A stretch of DNA of 64,000 nucleotides. Origin: Lentisphaerota bacterium (GTDB lineage Bacteria; Verrucomicrobiota; Lentisphaeria; Victivallales; UBA1829). Under the pieces are notes generated by a model. It was given only the letters and a program-made list of their open reading frames with translations, ran no database searches and was not told the DNA's origin. Made by a program: the position numbers and the translations under genes. This document shows, in pieces, positions 45,043 through 54,900 of the stretch (positions within the stretch are counted from its first letter, which is position 1; each line of letters opens with the position of its first letter). The stretch spans positions 62,001 through 126,000 of the forward strand of contig SUVR01000007.1 in NCBI GenBank assembly GCA_015061915.1, read 5' to 3'.

Positions 45043-45663
45043 ATGAATCAGATTCTTGCCGCAACCCACAATCAACATAAGATCGCAGAATTTCAGGAGA
45101 TGCTTACCGCAAATCATCTGGAAATACAAATTGTGAATCCATCCACTTTTTCCGGTTTTCCTGAACTGATTGAAAACGGAGAAACTTTTGAGGCAAATTC
45201 CGCAATGAAAGCTGAACAGGCAGCCGCATTTGCAAAGATGACTGCATTTGCCGATGATTCCGGTCTGGCGGTGGATGCTCTCCATGGCGCACCCGGTATT
45301 TATTCCGCACGCTATGCCGGAGAAAATGCAACGGATGCCGACCGGATCGCAAAACTTTTGAACGAAATGAAGGGGGTTGCTGACCGGACTGCCCGTTTTG
45401 TCTGTGTGATTTCCATTGCTCATTGCGGAAAAAGGATCGCTGCCTTCCGGGGCGAAGTCGTCGGTACGATCGCCCAATCCCCTGCCGGAAGTAAAGGTTT
45501 TGGTTATGATCCGGTTTTTATCCCTGCCGGTTACAACAAGACTTTTGCTGAACTTGGTGCAGATGTCAAAGATAAAATCAGTCATCGTGCCCGGGCTTTT
45601 GAAAAAGCGATTGCGTTTCTCCGGGATAATATTCTCCCGGACGGAGGTTTCAAATGGTCCTGA
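45043..45663 (+). CDS. rdgB: Non-canonical purine NTP pyrophosphatase (RdgB/HAM1)
   Basis: It hydrolyses dITP, ITP and XTP to monophosphates to keep deaminated purines out of DNA. The 206 residues have the N-terminal AATHNQHKIAEF motif, the FADDSGLAVDALHGAPGIYSARYAG substrate loop, GSKGFGYDPVFIPAG and the terminal SHRARAFEKA. It overlaps the next secreted protein by 10 bp, suggesting co-transcription. Confidence 0.95.
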   Translation: MNQILAATHNQHKIAEFQEMLTANHLEIQIVNPSTFSGFPELIENGETFEANSAMKAEQAAAFAKMTAFADDSGLAVDALHGAPGIYSARYAGENATDADRIAKLLNEMKGVADRTARFVCVISIAHCGKRIAAFRGEVVGTIAQSPAGSKGFGYDPVFIPAGYNKTFAELGADVKDKISHRARAFEKAIAFLRDNILPDGGFKWS

Positions 45664-46532
45664 AAAAAATAATCTTATCATTTTTCCTTTTGACAACCGG
45701 AATGTTGCAGGCTGAAAATCTGGTCTTTTCCGGTACACCGGCGGCTGGCAAAGAGTTTCTTTGTACGTTTTCTGTCAAAGAAAATATCAGCCGGAAGATG
45801 GAGATTCGCGGCGCAAAAGAACCTCCGGTGCAAGTTGCTGCAACAGATTTTGTATTGACCGGGCTTCTGAAAATCCGTCAAAACGACAAAAAGGCTTTTA
45901 TTTTTCAATTTATTCCGGATTCCTTTATCTGGCTGGACGCAGGAAAACAGCAAAATGAACAAGCCTTGCGGAAAGTCGGCATTGATGTTGCTCTGGATGC
46001 AACAGGTGCTTTGCGGCTTTGCAGGGTTGCTCCGGATCAGCGTCCGGATTCAGAACGGATCACCATATCTCCTGCTTTGCAAAATGCTCTTTTGCAGTTG
46101 GGAAGATCGCTTCGTGCAAAACCGAATGCAATACTCGGTCCTGATGCCATCCGGAAAACAGGTGATTTCTGGCAAGTCGATGAACAGCTGATTTCTGCAA
46201 TCGCAAAGAACCGGGATGTCTCAACCGTCAACAAGAGCGATTGGGATTCCAAAGTGCTGTTTACCCGACAGGAAAAGTTTTTTGATGTTTTTGTCAATCG
46301 TATTGATGTCAATCTCTTTACCAATCGCATCCCCGGATATGATTGCCGGATCAATATGACTTATCTGTTTCCGGTTGTCGACGCAAAAAATACAGGAGCC
46401 GTTTCCTATATTATGGATTGGATGGAATGTGTTGATAAGATGATGCTGGACTCGAATCCGATCTTTTCCGGAACAAAAATCGTTGAGATCAAAACTTTGA
46501 CTGTTCGCAGAGATCTCGTTCCTGCGCAATAA
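45654..46532 (+). CDS. Secreted protein of unknown function
   Basis: The 292 residues begin with a typical signal peptide (MVLKKIILSFFLLTTGMLQA, cleavage after QA). The mature part is predicted globular and beta-rich, with no motif I recognise; it has no lipobox. Its start overlaps rdgB by 10 bp. It converges with trkH. Confidence 0.72.
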   Translation: MVLKKIILSFFLLTTGMLQAENLVFSGTPAAGKEFLCTFSVKENISRKMEIRGAKEPPVQVAATDFVLTGLLKIRQNDKKAFIFQFIPDSFIWLDAGKQQNEQALRKVGIDVALDATGALRLCRVAPDQRPDSERITISPALQNALLQLGRSLRAKPNAILGPDAIRKTGDFWQVDEQLISAIAKNRDVSTVNKSDWDSKVLFTRQEKFFDVFVNRIDVNLFTNRIPGYDCRINMTYLFPVVDAKNTGAVSYIMDWMECVDKMMLDSNPIFSGTKIVEIKTLTVRRDLVPAQ

Positions 46533-46542
46533 CGGCGATGGT

Positions 46543-48084
46543 TCAACGGCGCCAGAAGCTGGGCAGCAGCAGGACCAGCATTGTGTAAAGTTCCAAACGC
46601 CCCAGGAGCATTTCAAGTCCCAGAATCACTTTTGTTCCGGCAGGCATCCAACTGTATGAATATGCCGGTCCGACCTCTCCAAAACCGGGACCGACATTGG
46701 CAAGCGCAGTAACAGAAGCAGTAACAGCAGTTTCCAATGAAATTCCGGGGGTTACAAATGCCACGATCAATGCAAAAAGAAAAACGAGCATAATGAACAT
46801 GGCACAAAAACCGATCGTCTTTTGGATCGTGCTGTTCTCGCAGCGGATATGATTGATCCGGATGTCCTGCAACTGGTGAGGAAATAAACAGCGACGGATC
46901 TCAGAATAGGCGTATTTGCCAAGCAAAAGGATCCGTACACATTTGATCCCGCCGGAAGTTGATCCTCCGCAGGCTGAGATAAACATCAGAATAAAGATTA
47001 TAACGCAGGCTGAGCTTGGCCAAACATTGTAGTCGCTTGTTGAAAAGCCGGTCGTAGTAATAATGGAAACGACCTGAAACAGTGCTGCCCGGATCGAATC
47101 CCCCGGATTTTTGTAATACTCTGTTTTGCCTAAAACATCGACACCGCCAGCCTCCGTAAAATACAGCGCTGCCGCGATCAATGCGCTGGTGATCAGGATT
47201 ACAGCTATATAAAAACGGAATTCTTCATCTTTTTTATAGGAAAGAAAATTGCCGCGAAAAAACTGAAAATGCAGTGCAAAATTGCAACCGGCAAGAGTCA
47301 TAAAAACAATCATAACCCATTGAATGACCGGACTGTTCCAGTATGCTATACTTGTCTGTTTTGTAGAAAAACCGCCTGTCGCAAGGGTTGTCATTGCATG
47401 GTTCAGAGCATCAAACCAATCCATACCGCAGCACAGCAGCAGAAGTGTCTGGGTCAGAGTCATCAATACATAAACGATCCATAAAATTTTAGCTGCATCT
47501 GCAATCCGGGGGGCGATCTTGCTTTCCATGGATTTTATACCGGAGACTTCTGCATTGTAGAGAAGCTGACCTCCGATATTCATCAAAGGAAGGATGGCAA
47601 GCGAAAGAACAACGATCCCCATACCGCCAAGCCATTGAGTCAGACTTCGCCAGAAAAGAATTCCGAACGGTAAACTTTCTACGCCCTGCTGTAAAACTGC
47701 CCCGTTTGACAAAACAAGATTGCGATCGATCACAGATGCTCCGGTCGTAGAGAAGCCGGAAGCTGTTTCAAAGAATGCATCGGAAAAGCTCATACCGCAG
47801 GTGAGCATATAAGGAATCAGACCGATGAGTGTTGCGGCAAGCCAGGAAAGCCCGACAATAGCGAACCCTTCGCGCATACCGGCTTTACGGTCCTGTTCGT
47901 TCTGGGGACGGAGCAGAATCGCACCGCTGCCGGATAATGCCAGCAGAACGAGTGCGCAAACTGTCAGTTTAACAGCAACGGGAAACGGGTCCATACAAAA
48001 AGAAAGAAGCCCTGCCCCCAACATTGCGATCGAAACGGCAGAAAGAATCACCAGAATCAAAAAAAATACGATTTTTTTATTCAT
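46543..48084 (-). CDS. trkH: Trk-type potassium transporter, TrkH subunit
   Basis: The 513-residue protein spans the membrane many times and has the four pore-like repeats of the TrkH/KtrB family (SGFSTTGASVI, TTLATGGFSTKQ, TTTGFSTSDYN, ANVGPGFGEVGP). It moves K+ into the cell together with the NAD-binding TrkA ring. It starts 3 bp after the trkA stop, so both come from one message. Confidence 0.95.
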   Translation of the reverse strand: MNKKIVFFLILVILSAVSIAMLGAGLLSFCMDPFPVAVKLTVCALVLLALSGSGAILLRPQNEQDRKAGMREGFAIVGLSWLAATLIGLIPYMLTCGMSFSDAFFETASGFSTTGASVIDRNLVLSNGAVLQQGVESLPFGILFWRSLTQWLGGMGIVVLSLAILPLMNIGGQLLYNAEVSGIKSMESKIAPRIADAAKILWIVYVLMTLTQTLLLLCCGMDWFDALNHAMTTLATGGFSTKQTSIAYWNSPVIQWVMIVFMTLAGCNFALHFQFFRGNFLSYKKDEEFRFYIAVILITSALIAAALYFTEAGGVDVLGKTEYYKNPGDSIRAALFQVVSIITTTGFSTSDYNVWPSSACVIIFILMFISACGGSTSGGIKCVRILLLGKYAYSEIRRCLFPHQLQDIRINHIRCENSTIQKTIGFCAMFIMLVFLFALIVAFVTPGISLETAVTASVTALANVGPGFGEVGPAYSYSWMPAGTKVILGLEMLLGRLELYTMLVLLLPSFWRR

Positions 48085-48087
48085 GTG

Positions 48088-49455
48088 TTATGATCTTTCT
48101 TTGGGAAAGAGCGGTTCCAAACGTTTTGCTGTATCTCGGGTCACGATCGTTATTACGGTGTCCCCCAACTCAAGGCAAGTGGTGCCTGTAGGGGTGATTA
48201 CTTCGTTTTTCCGGAAGATCAGCGCAAGAACCGTGCAAGGAGGTAACACGCAGTCCTTCAATGCTTTGCCGAGCAAAGGGGAGCGGGAGGAAATGTTAAA
48301 TTCTGCGAGACGGGCTCCGAAATTCATCAAGTTTGCATCCAGACGCAATGTCCCGCCGCCGAGAAAACGCAGAATCGTATTCACGGAAGTAAGTGTAGCA
48401 CTGAAACCGCAATCAATCAAATCCATCGTCGGGACGATCCGTATATATTCCGGTTTATGGGTCAAGGCGACCACCTTTCCCGCCCCCAATCGTTTGGAGA
48501 TGATGCAGGAGAGAATATTGTTTTCGTCATCATCTGCAGCGCTGACAAAAACATCGGCGGCGGAAACACCAGCTTCGTCCAGCAAATCTTCATCGGTGGG
48601 GTCTCCATGCATCAAAATGATTCCGGATTCCAGATCATCAAGAACGCTTTCTGCGATTCGCTTGTTTGGTTCGATCAGTCGCACATCATAGCCGGAGGAT
48701 GCTGCTTTTCGAGCAAGCATCATCCCGGTCACCCCTGCTCCGGCGATTACAATTCTGCCGTGCTTGATCTGTTCGGAAGGGCTGGTGACCCATTCAATAC
48801 AAGTCTCCACATGGTCCCGGCGTCCGGCAATATAGATCTTGTCATCCGATCCGAGAATTGTGTTCCCGTGAGGAATCAAAAATTGAGAGCCATGCAGGAC
48901 TGCTGCAATACGGACATTTTCAAAAATGGAACCGCAGGCAATATCACTCAAGCGCATACCGAGCAACTGAGAAGAGCTGCTGATCCGGACGATTGCCATA
49001 CAGGCATCCGGATGACCGAACCGGATCTTTTCAAGCACGGCATTGTTATTCAGGACCTCAAAGATTTTCCGGACAGATGACTCCGGGGTGGAAAAAGTTG
49101 CCCAAATCCCGAAGTCGTCGTGAGTGATACCATCCTTTTCGGATATGCTGTCCGAGCGGAAAAGACGGCATATTGTCTGCTTGATACCGAAACGGGAAGC
49201 AAGCTGGCAGGAAAGAATATTCGCTGCTTCATCACCGCTGACCGCAATCAGGGCATCTGTCGTTTCAATTCCTGCTTTTTTCAGCGTTTCAATACTGGTA
49301 CAGCTGCCGCAGATTCGCTGGATATCCAGTTTATCCCCAAGCCGTTCCAGTTCTTCATAATCGCTGTCCAGAATTACAACATCATGCCCCTGTTCGCAAA
49401 GGGTCTTTGCCAGAAGCCTTCCGAGTTCACCTGCTCCGATTACGATTATCTTCAT
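48088..49455 (-). CDS. trkA: Trk potassium uptake regulatory protein TrkA
   Basis: The 455 residues contain two RCK units, each with an NAD-binding Rossmann fold (KIIVIGAGELGRLLAKTL at the N terminus and IVIAGAGVTGMMLARKA near residue 230) and a TrkA-C domain. The protein gates TrkH in response to nucleotide. I chose ATG 49455, right before the first Rossmann strand. It follows the HPr gene by 32 bp, suggesting an HPr-trkA-trkH unit. Confidence 0.95.
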   Translation of the reverse strand: MKIIVIGAGELGRLLAKTLCEQGHDVVILDSDYEELERLGDKLDIQRICGSCTSIETLKKAGIETTDALIAVSGDEAANILSCQLASRFGIKQTICRLFRSDSISEKDGITHDDFGIWATFSTPESSVRKIFEVLNNNAVLEKIRFGHPDACMAIVRISSSSQLLGMRLSDIACGSIFENVRIAAVLHGSQFLIPHGNTILGSDDKIYIAGRRDHVETCIEWVTSPSEQIKHGRIVIAGAGVTGMMLARKAASSGYDVRLIEPNKRIAESVLDDLESGIILMHGDPTDEDLLDEAGVSAADVFVSAADDDENNILSCIISKRLGAGKVVALTHKPEYIRIVPTMDLIDCGFSATLTSVNTILRFLGGGTLRLDANLMNFGARLAEFNISSRSPLLGKALKDCVLPPCTVLALIFRKNEVITPTGTTCLELGDTVITIVTRDTAKRLEPLFPKERS

Positions 49456-49487
49456 AATTGTTCCACTCCCGTTCAATGGTGAAATGG

Positions 49488-49757
49488 TCAAACAAAATCA
49501 AATTCTGTAGCAAACAGTTCAGCAAGTTTTTCACAGGCTTCTTTTTCGTTCGGTCCTTTTACTTCGATCGTAACTTCATCCCCCTTTTGAAGCCCCATGG
49601 AAAGAAGGTCAAGAATGCTGTTCAAGCGCACCTTGCCCCGTTTGGATTCTGCCGTAAATTCATGTCCGGAAAACTTTGCGGCAACTGTCATGATCGCACT
49701 CGAAGGGCGGCAATGGATTCCCGCTTTATTCCGGATCGTCACGGTCCTGCGTTCCAT
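49488..49757 (-). CDS. HPr-family phosphocarrier protein
   Basis: The 89 residues match HPr: NKAGIHCRPSS with the phosphorylatable His near residue 15, and RLNSILDLLSMGLQKGDEV, which holds the Ser-46-type regulatory site. In PTS bacteria HPr relays phosphate from enzyme I to sugar permeases; in others it acts only in regulation through HPr kinase. No enzyme I, HPr kinase or EII gene is in the window. Its position before trkA and trkH suggests a link to potassium uptake. Confidence 0.93.
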   Translation of the reverse strand: MERRTVTIRNKAGIHCRPSSAIMTVAAKFSGHEFTAESKRGKVRLNSILDLLSMGLQKGDEVTIEVKGPNEKEACEKLAELFATEFDFV

Positions 49758-49871
49758 ATATTTTTCTCCTGATTTGAAATCTGTTCCTGTCTTATGCGTT
49801 ATAATATAACACATTTTTCTTTTTTTTCAAATATCAACTTGAAAAATCAATATATTAAGCTATTTTACGGT

Positions 49872-50783
49872 ATGATGAAACAGCGCGCACAAAGGAATAA
49901 AACATTAACTCTCTCTGAAGCTGACCGCAAGCGGCTTTCCTCTGTTTTTTATACAAAAGTCCCAAAGACAGTAAATGACGCCCTGATAAATGCAGAACTC
50001 CTTGATTCTCTGCCGTCTTTGCCAAATCAATTTGCGGATATGCTGTTCCTTGATCCACCGTATAATCTGGATAAGAATTTTAATGGTTTCCGTTTTAAGA
50101 AGATGGATCACGCACAATACCGTGCCTGGATTGAATCCTGGTTCCCTGCTCTGCTCCGTACCTTGAAGCCTCATGCTTCCATCTACTTTTGCGGAGACTG
50201 GAAAAATTCCGCCGCGATTTTTGAAGTCCTTGAAAAGTATTGTGTCGTGCGCAACCGGATCGTATGGCAGCGTGAAAAAGGGCGTGGCGCTGCTGCAAAC
50301 TGGAAAAACAGTTGCGAGGATATTTGGTTCGCTACCATTGGAAACGATTATAAGTTCAATCTGGATGCTGTAAAGATACGCAAAAAAGTTATAGCCCCTT
50401 ACCGGACAAAGGATGGCGAACCGAAAGACTGGCAGGAGGATGCAAACGGAAAATTCCGCCTCACCTGCCCCGGAAATTTCTGGGATGATCTCACCGTTCC
50501 TTATTGGTCAATGCCGGAAAATACGGATCATCCAACACAAAAACCGGAAAAATTGCTGGCAAAATTGATTCTGGCAAGTACGGATCCGGGTGATTTCGTT
50601 TTTGACCCGTTCCTCGGCAGCGGTACAACTGCGGTCGCAGCGAAAAAGCTGGGACGCCACTTCTGCGGTATCGAGATGAATCAGGAATACTGCCTCTGGG
50701 CGGCGGCACGGCTGGAACGGGCGGCACAGGACCAAACGATCCAGGGATTTGAAGACGGTATTTTCAAAGAGAGAAATACTTGA
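49872..50783 (+). CDS. Site-specific DNA methyltransferase (beta-class, probably N6-adenine)
   Basis: The 303-residue protein has the catalytic motif DPPY (61-64) before the S-adenosylmethionine motif DPFLGSGTT, the order of beta-class adenine or N4-cytosine methyltransferases. The target domain lies between them. There is no restriction endonuclease or specificity gene next to it, so it may be an orphan regulator of DNA methylation, like CcrM or Dam. The ATG at 49872 (MMKQRAQ) is preferred; an ATG at 49794 would overlap the HPr promoter. Confidence 0.88.
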   Translation: MMKQRAQRNKTLTLSEADRKRLSSVFYTKVPKTVNDALINAELLDSLPSLPNQFADMLFLDPPYNLDKNFNGFRFKKMDHAQYRAWIESWFPALLRTLKPHASIYFCGDWKNSAAIFEVLEKYCVVRNRIVWQREKGRGAAANWKNSCEDIWFATIGNDYKFNLDAVKIRKKVIAPYRTKDGEPKDWQEDANGKFRLTCPGNFWDDLTVPYWSMPENTDHPTQKPEKLLAKLILASTDPGDFVFDPFLGSGTTAVAAKKLGRHFCGIEMNQEYCLWAAARLERAAQDQTIQGFEDGIFKERNT

Positions 50784-50824
50784 CTTTTTGTAATTCTGTT
50801 TTATATTACAAAAATGTAAAACAG
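50780..50824 (+). promoter_or_regulatory. Promoter with overlapping inverted repeats
   Basis: TTGACT (50780-50785) and TATATT (50802-50807), spaced 16 bp, overlap the methyltransferase stop and precede the AAA+ regulator. Two inverted repeats share this DNA: TTTTTGTAAT (50785-50794) with ATTACAAAAA (50805-50814), 10 bp perfect, and CTGTTTTA (50796-50803) with TAAAACAG (50817-50824). They cannot both form. This looks like an operator covering -35 to +10, perhaps for autoregulation. Confidence 0.65.
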
Positions 50825-50838
50825 AAAGGTTTTGAAAT

Positions 50839-52383
50839 ATGTCCTTCACGAACTCGTTACCACAGGAAATTACTGTTCTGCAGGAAATCAGTTCCGCTGT
50901 CGTTCACCAAAAGGATGTCACCGCCCTGCTCTATGGAATCCTGGATGTTCTGAACCGGCGAATGGGGATGCTGCGCGGGACATTTACGCTTCTGCGGGGC
51001 GATACTCTTGTGATCGAAGCGTCTCACGGGCTTGATGCCGCCGAACGGGAATTGGGAAGATACCGGATTGGTGAAGGTATCACCGGTCATGTGGCAGAAA
51101 CCGGAAAGTCTCATGTGGTACCGGATATCCGCAATGACAACCGTTTTCTGAACCGGACAAAATCCCGCAATTACAACCGGCAGGTGGCGTTCATCTGTGT
51201 TCCTATTATCTTTCTGGAAAAAGTAATCGGTACTTTGAGTATTGACCGGCTTATTACGCCGGAGACCAACTTGGAAAACGATACAGCTTTATTGGAGATC
51301 ATCGGAAATCTGACGGCAGATGCAGTCGGTGTTCGGCAGAAGGAGCTGGAAGAACACCAGAAACTGCTGGAAGAAAACAAGAAACTGCGCGCCATGCTGA
51401 CCGCCGATACAGGCGGATTCATCGGCAACAGCAGTGCAATGCAGCAGGTTACCGCCCAGATCCGGCAAGTGGCACCTTCCAATGCCATTGTGATGATTCG
51501 CGGCGCATCCGGAACAGGCAAAGAACTCGCCGCCCGGGCGATCGTTAACCTTTCTCCGCGTAAAGCAAGTCCCTTTGCAACATTAAACTGTGCCGCAATG
51601 CCTGCCGATCTCGTAGAAAATGAAATCTTCGGTTATGAAAAAAATGCCTTTGCCGGAGCAACTTCCCGACGGAACGGGTTGCTGGAAAAACTGGATGGCG
51701 GAACCGTTTTTCTTGATGAAATCGGCGAACTCAGTATGCAGGCTCAAATCAAATTACTGCGCTTTATTCAGGATGGTGAATTCACACGGGCAGGCAGTAT
51801 TACCCCGGTCAAAGCGGATGTTCGGTTAATGGTCGCAACCAGTCACGATCTGGAATTACTGATGCGTCAGGGGATCTTCCGCCAGGACCTCTATTACCGG
51901 TTAACGGTTTTTCCCATTGTCCTGCCGCCACTGACACAGAGGAAGAGTGATATTATTCTGCTCGCAGAATACTTTATTGAAAAACTGAACCTGAAATACA
52001 ATAAAACCATCACCCGGCTTTCAACTCCGGCGATCAATATGCTTATGAGCTATCACTGGCCCGGCAATGTGCGGGAACTGGAAAACTGTATGGAGCGGGC
52101 GGTCCTGACCGCAACTGATGGTTGTATTCACGGCTACAATCTGCCCCCTTCCCTCCAGACCGGAAAGGAAAATGGTACGGAGTTGCTGCCGGAAGGAAAA
52201 GCCTCACTGAATACATTGGTCGACTCCTACGAGCGGGAACTGATCGTCGAATCCCTGAAGAAGTACGGCGGCAATATGTCCGCCGCTGCCAGGGCTTTGG
52301 GGTTGTCTCCCCGCGTGATCCATTATAAGATCCACAAGCTGGGGATCACGCCGGAATGGTATACTGCCAACAGCGAAGAATAA
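50839..52383 (+). CDS. GAF-AAA+-Fis transcriptional activator (sigma-54 type, altered GAFTGA)
   Basis: The 514 residues form a NifA-like layout: GAF sensor domain (1-165), linker helix, AAA+ domain (190-440) and a C-terminal Fis-type helix-turn-helix (GGNMSAAARALGLSPRVIHYKIHKLG). The AAA+ core has Walker A GASGTGKE (222-229), Walker B GGTVFLDEIGE and the NVREL box. The sigma-54 contact loop, normally GAFTGA, is NAFAGA (269-274), losing the first Gly and the key Thr. It may use another partner or have weakened activation. It sits after the DNA methyltransferase gene; its targets are unknown. Confidence 0.9.
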   Translation: MSFTNSLPQEITVLQEISSAVVHQKDVTALLYGILDVLNRRMGMLRGTFTLLRGDTLVIEASHGLDAAERELGRYRIGEGITGHVAETGKSHVVPDIRNDNRFLNRTKSRNYNRQVAFICVPIIFLEKVIGTLSIDRLITPETNLENDTALLEIIGNLTADAVGVRQKELEEHQKLLEENKKLRAMLTADTGGFIGNSSAMQQVTAQIRQVAPSNAIVMIRGASGTGKELAARAIVNLSPRKASPFATLNCAAMPADLVENEIFGYEKNAFAGATSRRNGLLEKLDGGTVFLDEIGELSMQAQIKLLRFIQDGEFTRAGSITPVKADVRLMVATSHDLELLMRQGIFRQDLYYRLTVFPIVLPPLTQRKSDIILLAEYFIEKLNLKYNKTITRLSTPAINMLMSYHWPGNVRELENCMERAVLTATDGCIHGYNLPPSLQTGKENGTELLPEGKASLNTLVDSYERELIVESLKKYGGNMSAAARALGLSPRVIHYKIHKLGITPEWYTANSEE

Positions 52384-52406
52384 AAACAATTTCAATACAA
52401 GATACG

Positions 52407-52441
52407 AAAAAGCCCTCCGGACTTTCCATCCGGAGGGCTTT
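52407..52441. terminator. Bidirectional terminator between the AAA+ regulator and hppA
   Basis: AAAGCCCTCCGGA pairs with TCCGGAGGGCTTT (52409-52421 with 52429-52441) around a 7-nt loop, with A-rich and T-rich flanks. It terminates both convergent genes. Confidence 0.9.
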
Positions 52442-52467
52442 GAACTTTTCAGCTGTTCAGCTCAATC

Positions 52468-54882
52468 TCAGTTGAAACCGAGCCAGGACTGAATGGTCGG
52501 GGCGAACTTCACAAAGAGAGGAGTGAAGACAACCGCAACCATGCTCATCAGCTTCACAAGGATGTTCAGGGACGGACCGGAAGTATCCTTGCACGGGTCG
52601 CCGACGGTATCGCCGATGACCGCAGCACCGTGAGTCGGGTTCTTTTCGCCGTTCGGCAGTTTCTTACCGCCGAAGTTGCCCTTTTCAATGTGCTTCTTGG
52701 CGTTGTCCCAGGCACCACCGGCGTTGTTCAGCAGGCAGGCGAGAGAGAAGCCGCAGGTCAAACCACCGGCGAGAAGCCCCATAAGACCCGGCACACCGAG
52801 GATCAGACCGGTCAGAACCGGGATCAGGATCGCCAGAACAGAGGGGAGGATCATTTCGCGCTGAGCGCCTTCCGTGGAGATCGCCACGCAACGGGCGTAG
52901 TCCGGAGTTGCCGTTTCATCCAGGATGCCCGGGATTTCGCGGAACTGGCGGCGGACTTCTTCCACCATGCTGCCGGCTGCACGACCGACTGCTTTCATCG
53001 TCAGTGCGCAGAACACAAAGGCAACCATGGCACCGATGAACAGACCGCAGAGGAACAGCGGGTTCATGATGTTGATCTTGAAGAGGTCAACCAGCGTAGT
53101 GAAGTTATCGATACCCAGCGTATCCAGTTTAACCATAACATCGGCAGAGAAGGTTTTGAATTTTCTGCCCCAGATTTCGATTTCCTGAATTTCAGCAGCC
53201 AGCAGAGCCATGGCAGTCAGAGCGGCAGAACCGATGGCAAAGCCTTTACCGGTAGCAGCCGTGGTGTTGCCAAGCATATCAAGAGCGTCGGTGCGTTCAC
53301 GGACCTGCGGCGGCAGATGAGACATTTCGGCGTTACCACCGGCGTTGTCAGCGATCGGGCCGTAAGCGTCCGTTGCCAGCGTGATACCCAGTGTTGCAAG
53401 CATACCGACAGCAGCAAAACCGATGCCGTAGAGACCGCTGATCGTGGAGGAGAAACCGCCACCGAACGCAAAGGAAAGAATGATCGCAATCACCGTGGCG
53501 ATCACCGGAACAGCGGAAGAGAGCATACCGACCGCAAGACCATCGATGATCGTGGTGGCAGGACCCATAACAGCCTGACCGGCGAGGTTCTTGGTGGGAG
53601 CGTATTCGTCAGAAGTGTAATATTCGGTGGAGTAACCGATCACCACACCGGCAACCAGACCGGCGATAATGGCACCGAAGATACCCCAGGTGATAATGCC
53701 GCAGAGAGCCATGATCGCCGCAGCAACAACGATCAGAGCAGAGCTGCCCCAGGTGCCGAGACGCAGAGCGTTCAGCAGGGTCTTCATGCTGGCACCTTCT
53801 TTGCAGCGGACCGCAAAGATACCGAGGATGGAGAGGATGATACCAACACCGGCAATGATCATAGGAGCGTTGACACGGACCGCAGCATCAGCGAGCGCAC
53901 CGGGGATGGCAGCACCGAGAGCGGCAGTCGCAAGAATGGAGCCGCAGTAGGATTCGTACAGGTCCGCACCCATACCGGCAACGTCACCCACGTTGTCGCC
54001 CACGTTGTCAGCGATGGTAGCCGGGTTGCGGGGGTCGTCTTCCGGGATACCGGCTTCGACTTTACCGACCAGGTCAGCACCGACGTCAGCAGCCTTGGTG
54101 TAGATACCGCCGCCCACACGGGCAAAGAGAGCCTGCGTGGAAGCACCCATACCGAAGGTCAGCATGGTGGCAGTGATTTCCATGAATTTGTGACTCATAT
54201 CAAAATTCTTGGGAACCAGCTGCAGACCGCAGATGCTCAAACCGTTGACCATGTTGTCGACAGTGTAAACAACCTTGTCCAGAATGATGTACCACAGGGT
54301 GATGTCCAGCAGACCGAAGCCGACAACCACCAGCCCCATGACGGCACCGGAACGGAAGGCAACCTGCAGACCGCGGTTCAGGCTTTCACTGGCACCCCAG
54401 GCAGTACGACTGCTGGCGGCAGTAGCCGTCTTCATACCAATAAACCCGCAGAGACCGGAGAAGAAACCGCCCGTAAGGAAGGCAACCGGCACAAAGGGGT
54501 TCTGGAGACCGCAAAACGCAAGGATCAGGAAGATCACGAAAAGGACCACGAACACGATTCCGACCGTCTTGTACTGCTGGCGGAGGTACGCCATAGCACC
54601 TTCACGGACGAAGCCCGCGATCTTCTTCATTGTGTCGCTGCCTTCCGGAGCCTTGATCATGAGTTTGTAGCAGACGATTGCCACGATCAGCGCAACGATC
54701 GCACAGACCGGAGCGATCCAGAATGCCGGAGTGATACCGGAAACTGCTTCATTGGCAGAGGCTTCCACGGCAGCTGCCGCTTCCTGACCTTTGCCTGCGA
54801 GTTTGTCCAGGACGCTTTCAGCAGCGAGAGGCATGGACCCCATAGCGGCGAAAAGAGAACCTGCAACAATTGACTTTTTCAT
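52468..54882 (-). CDS. hppA: K+-dependent membrane pyrophosphatase (H+ or Na+ pump)
   Basis: The 804-residue integral membrane enzyme couples pyrophosphate hydrolysis to export of H+ or Na+. It contains the signature [38 protein letters not shown] and several further Asp motifs. The [10 protein letters not shown] segment has the Ala typical of K+-dependent members rather than the Lys of independent ones. The N terminus has a signal-peptide-like extension ([23 protein letters not shown]) and an extra Ala/Glu stretch. The start at 54882 follows AAAGGAAC. The transported ion cannot be told by eye. TrkH and TrkA in the window might supply its K+ cofactor. Confidence 0.94.
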   Translation of the reverse strand: MKKSIVAGSLFAAMGSMPLAAESVLDKLAGKGQEAAAAVEASANEAVSGITPAFWIAPVCAIVALIVAIVCYKLMIKAPEGSDTMKKIAGFVREGAMAYLRQQYKTVGIVFVVLFVIFLILAFCGLQNPFVPVAFLTGGFFSGLCGFIGMKTATAASSRTAWGASESLNRGLQVAFRSGAVMGLVVVGFGLLDITLWYIILDKVVYTVDNMVNGLSICGLQLVPKNFDMSHKFMEITATMLTFGMGASTQALFARVGGGIYTKAADVGADLVGKVEAGIPEDDPRNPATIADNVGDNVGDVAGMGADLYESYCGSILATAALGAAIPGALADAAVRVNAPMIIAGVGIILSILGIFAVRCKEGASMKTLLNALRLGTWGSSALIVVAAAIMALCGIITWGIFGAIIAGLVAGVVIGYSTEYYTSDEYAPTKNLAGQAVMGPATTIIDGLAVGMLSSAVPVIATVIAIILSFAFGGGFSSTISGLYGIGFAAVGMLATLGITLATDAYGPIADNAGGNAEMSHLPPQVRERTDALDMLGNTTAATGKGFAIGSAALTAMALLAAEIQEIEIWGRKFKTFSADVMVKLDTLGIDNFTTLVDLFKINIMNPLFLCGLFIGAMVAFVFCALTMKAVGRAAGSMVEEVRRQFREIPGILDETATPDYARCVAISTEGAQREMILPSVLAILIPVLTGLILGVPGLMGLLAGGLTCGFSLACLLNNAGGAWDNAKKHIEKGNFGGKKLPNGEKNPTHGAAVIGDTVGDPCKDTSGPSLNILVKLMSMVAVVFTPLFVKFAPTIQSWLGFN

Positions 54883-54900
54883 TTGTTGTTCCTTTCTCAA

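Noticed and set aside
52630-54873. 747-codon plus-strand frame opposite hppA
   Set aside because: The translation is Gly/Thr/Asp/Arg-rich and unlike any protein; the pyrophosphatase signature on the other strand is unambiguous.
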